DNA of 5,271 nucleotides. Source: Agromyces sp. (GTDB lineage: Bacteria; Actinomycetota; Actinomycetes; Actinomycetales; Microbacteriaceae). Numbering within the stretch: the first letter of the stretch is position 1; every line of letters starts with the position of its first letter. Position numbers and translations under genes: made by a program. Below the pieces are notes generated by a model, which did not search any database, was not told where the DNA came from, and saw only the letters and a program-made list of their open reading frames with translations. The stretch is from contig JAPSJU010000162.1 in NCBI GenBank assembly GCA_031178025.1, positions 1-5,271 of the forward strand. Reading direction: 5' to 3'. Positions 5,144 through 5,271 of this stretch are shown piece after piece.

Positions 5144-5271
5144 ATGTCCCTCGACGAGCTCTCCGCCGCCGGGCTCATCGATCCGGGCTGGGCAGCGGCG
5201 CTCGCGCCGGTCGGCCCGCGCATCGCGGCGCTCGGCGAGTTCCTGCGCACGGAGACCGCCGCGGGACGCGG
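5144..5271 (+). CDS. ung: Uracil-DNA glycosylase, N-terminal part (runs off the right edge)
   Basis: Forty-two codons are visible, starting MSLDELSAAG, with LIDPGWAAALAPV (11-23) and IAALGEFLRTETAAGR (27-42). This matches the opening helices of family 1 uracil-DNA glycosylases of actinobacteria, normally followed by YLPxGxNVLRAF and the catalytic GQDPYP motif, both outside the window. Ung removes uracil from DNA in base excision repair. The call rests on this short N-terminal match only. The start is uncertain: ATG at 5144 is chosen, but GTG codons at 5135 and 5138 are in frame and no strong Shine-Dalgarno favours any of them. The gene begins 12 bases or fewer after the S51 stop, so it is probably co-transcribed. 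Confidence 0.75.
   Translation, partial: MSLDELSAAGLIDPGWAAALAPVGPRIAALGEFLRTETAAGR

Overview
The window is very GC-rich and densely packed with genes, and its proteins read like a high-GC actinobacterium. The Microbacteriaceae (Microbacterium, Agromyces and relatives) is my best guess, from the style of MetX/MetY and of the start of Ung and from the strong G/C third-position bias. That family assignment is inference; no rRNA or other marker is present. All genes found are ordinary chromosomal types. I see no tRNA, rRNA, CRISPR array, insertion sequence, phage gene or attachment site.

Left part, minus strand (1-2985), read from right to left: a polytopic membrane acyltransferase (2985-1825), then metY for O-acetylhomoserine sulfhydrylase (1706-381), then the first 87 codons of metX for homoserine O-acetyltransferase (262 to beyond the left edge). 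MetX makes O-acetylhomoserine and MetY converts it with sulfide to homocysteine, so the pair is the direct-sulfhydrylation branch of methionine synthesis. A 14-bp perfect hairpin lies between the two met genes. A candidate promoter with a 12-bp palindrome in its spacer and a second hairpin at the predicted mRNA 5' end precede metY.

Right part, plus strand (3068-5271): an SDR oxidoreductase of the YdfG-like 3-hydroxy acid dehydrogenase type (3068-3874), a small PRPP-motif phosphoribosyltransferase (3894-4415), a peptidase S51 / class I amidotransferase-like protein (4412-5131, ATGA overlap with the previous gene) and the first 42 codons of uracil-DNA glycosylase (from about 5144). The last three probably form one transcript. 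Phosphoribosyltransferase and Ung both touch nucleobases, but the S51 protein has no assigned substrate.

The acyltransferase and the SDR diverge from an 82-bp spacer holding a 10-bp palindrome. Both the acyltransferase and the phosphoribosyltransferase lack a good Shine-Dalgarno sequence and instead have a -10-like hexamer exactly six bases before the ATG, the geometry of leaderless transcripts common in actinobacteria. No wholly new system is evident. The open questions are the met regulatory structures, the leaderless starts, and the phosphoribosyltransferase-S51 pair of unknown joint function.
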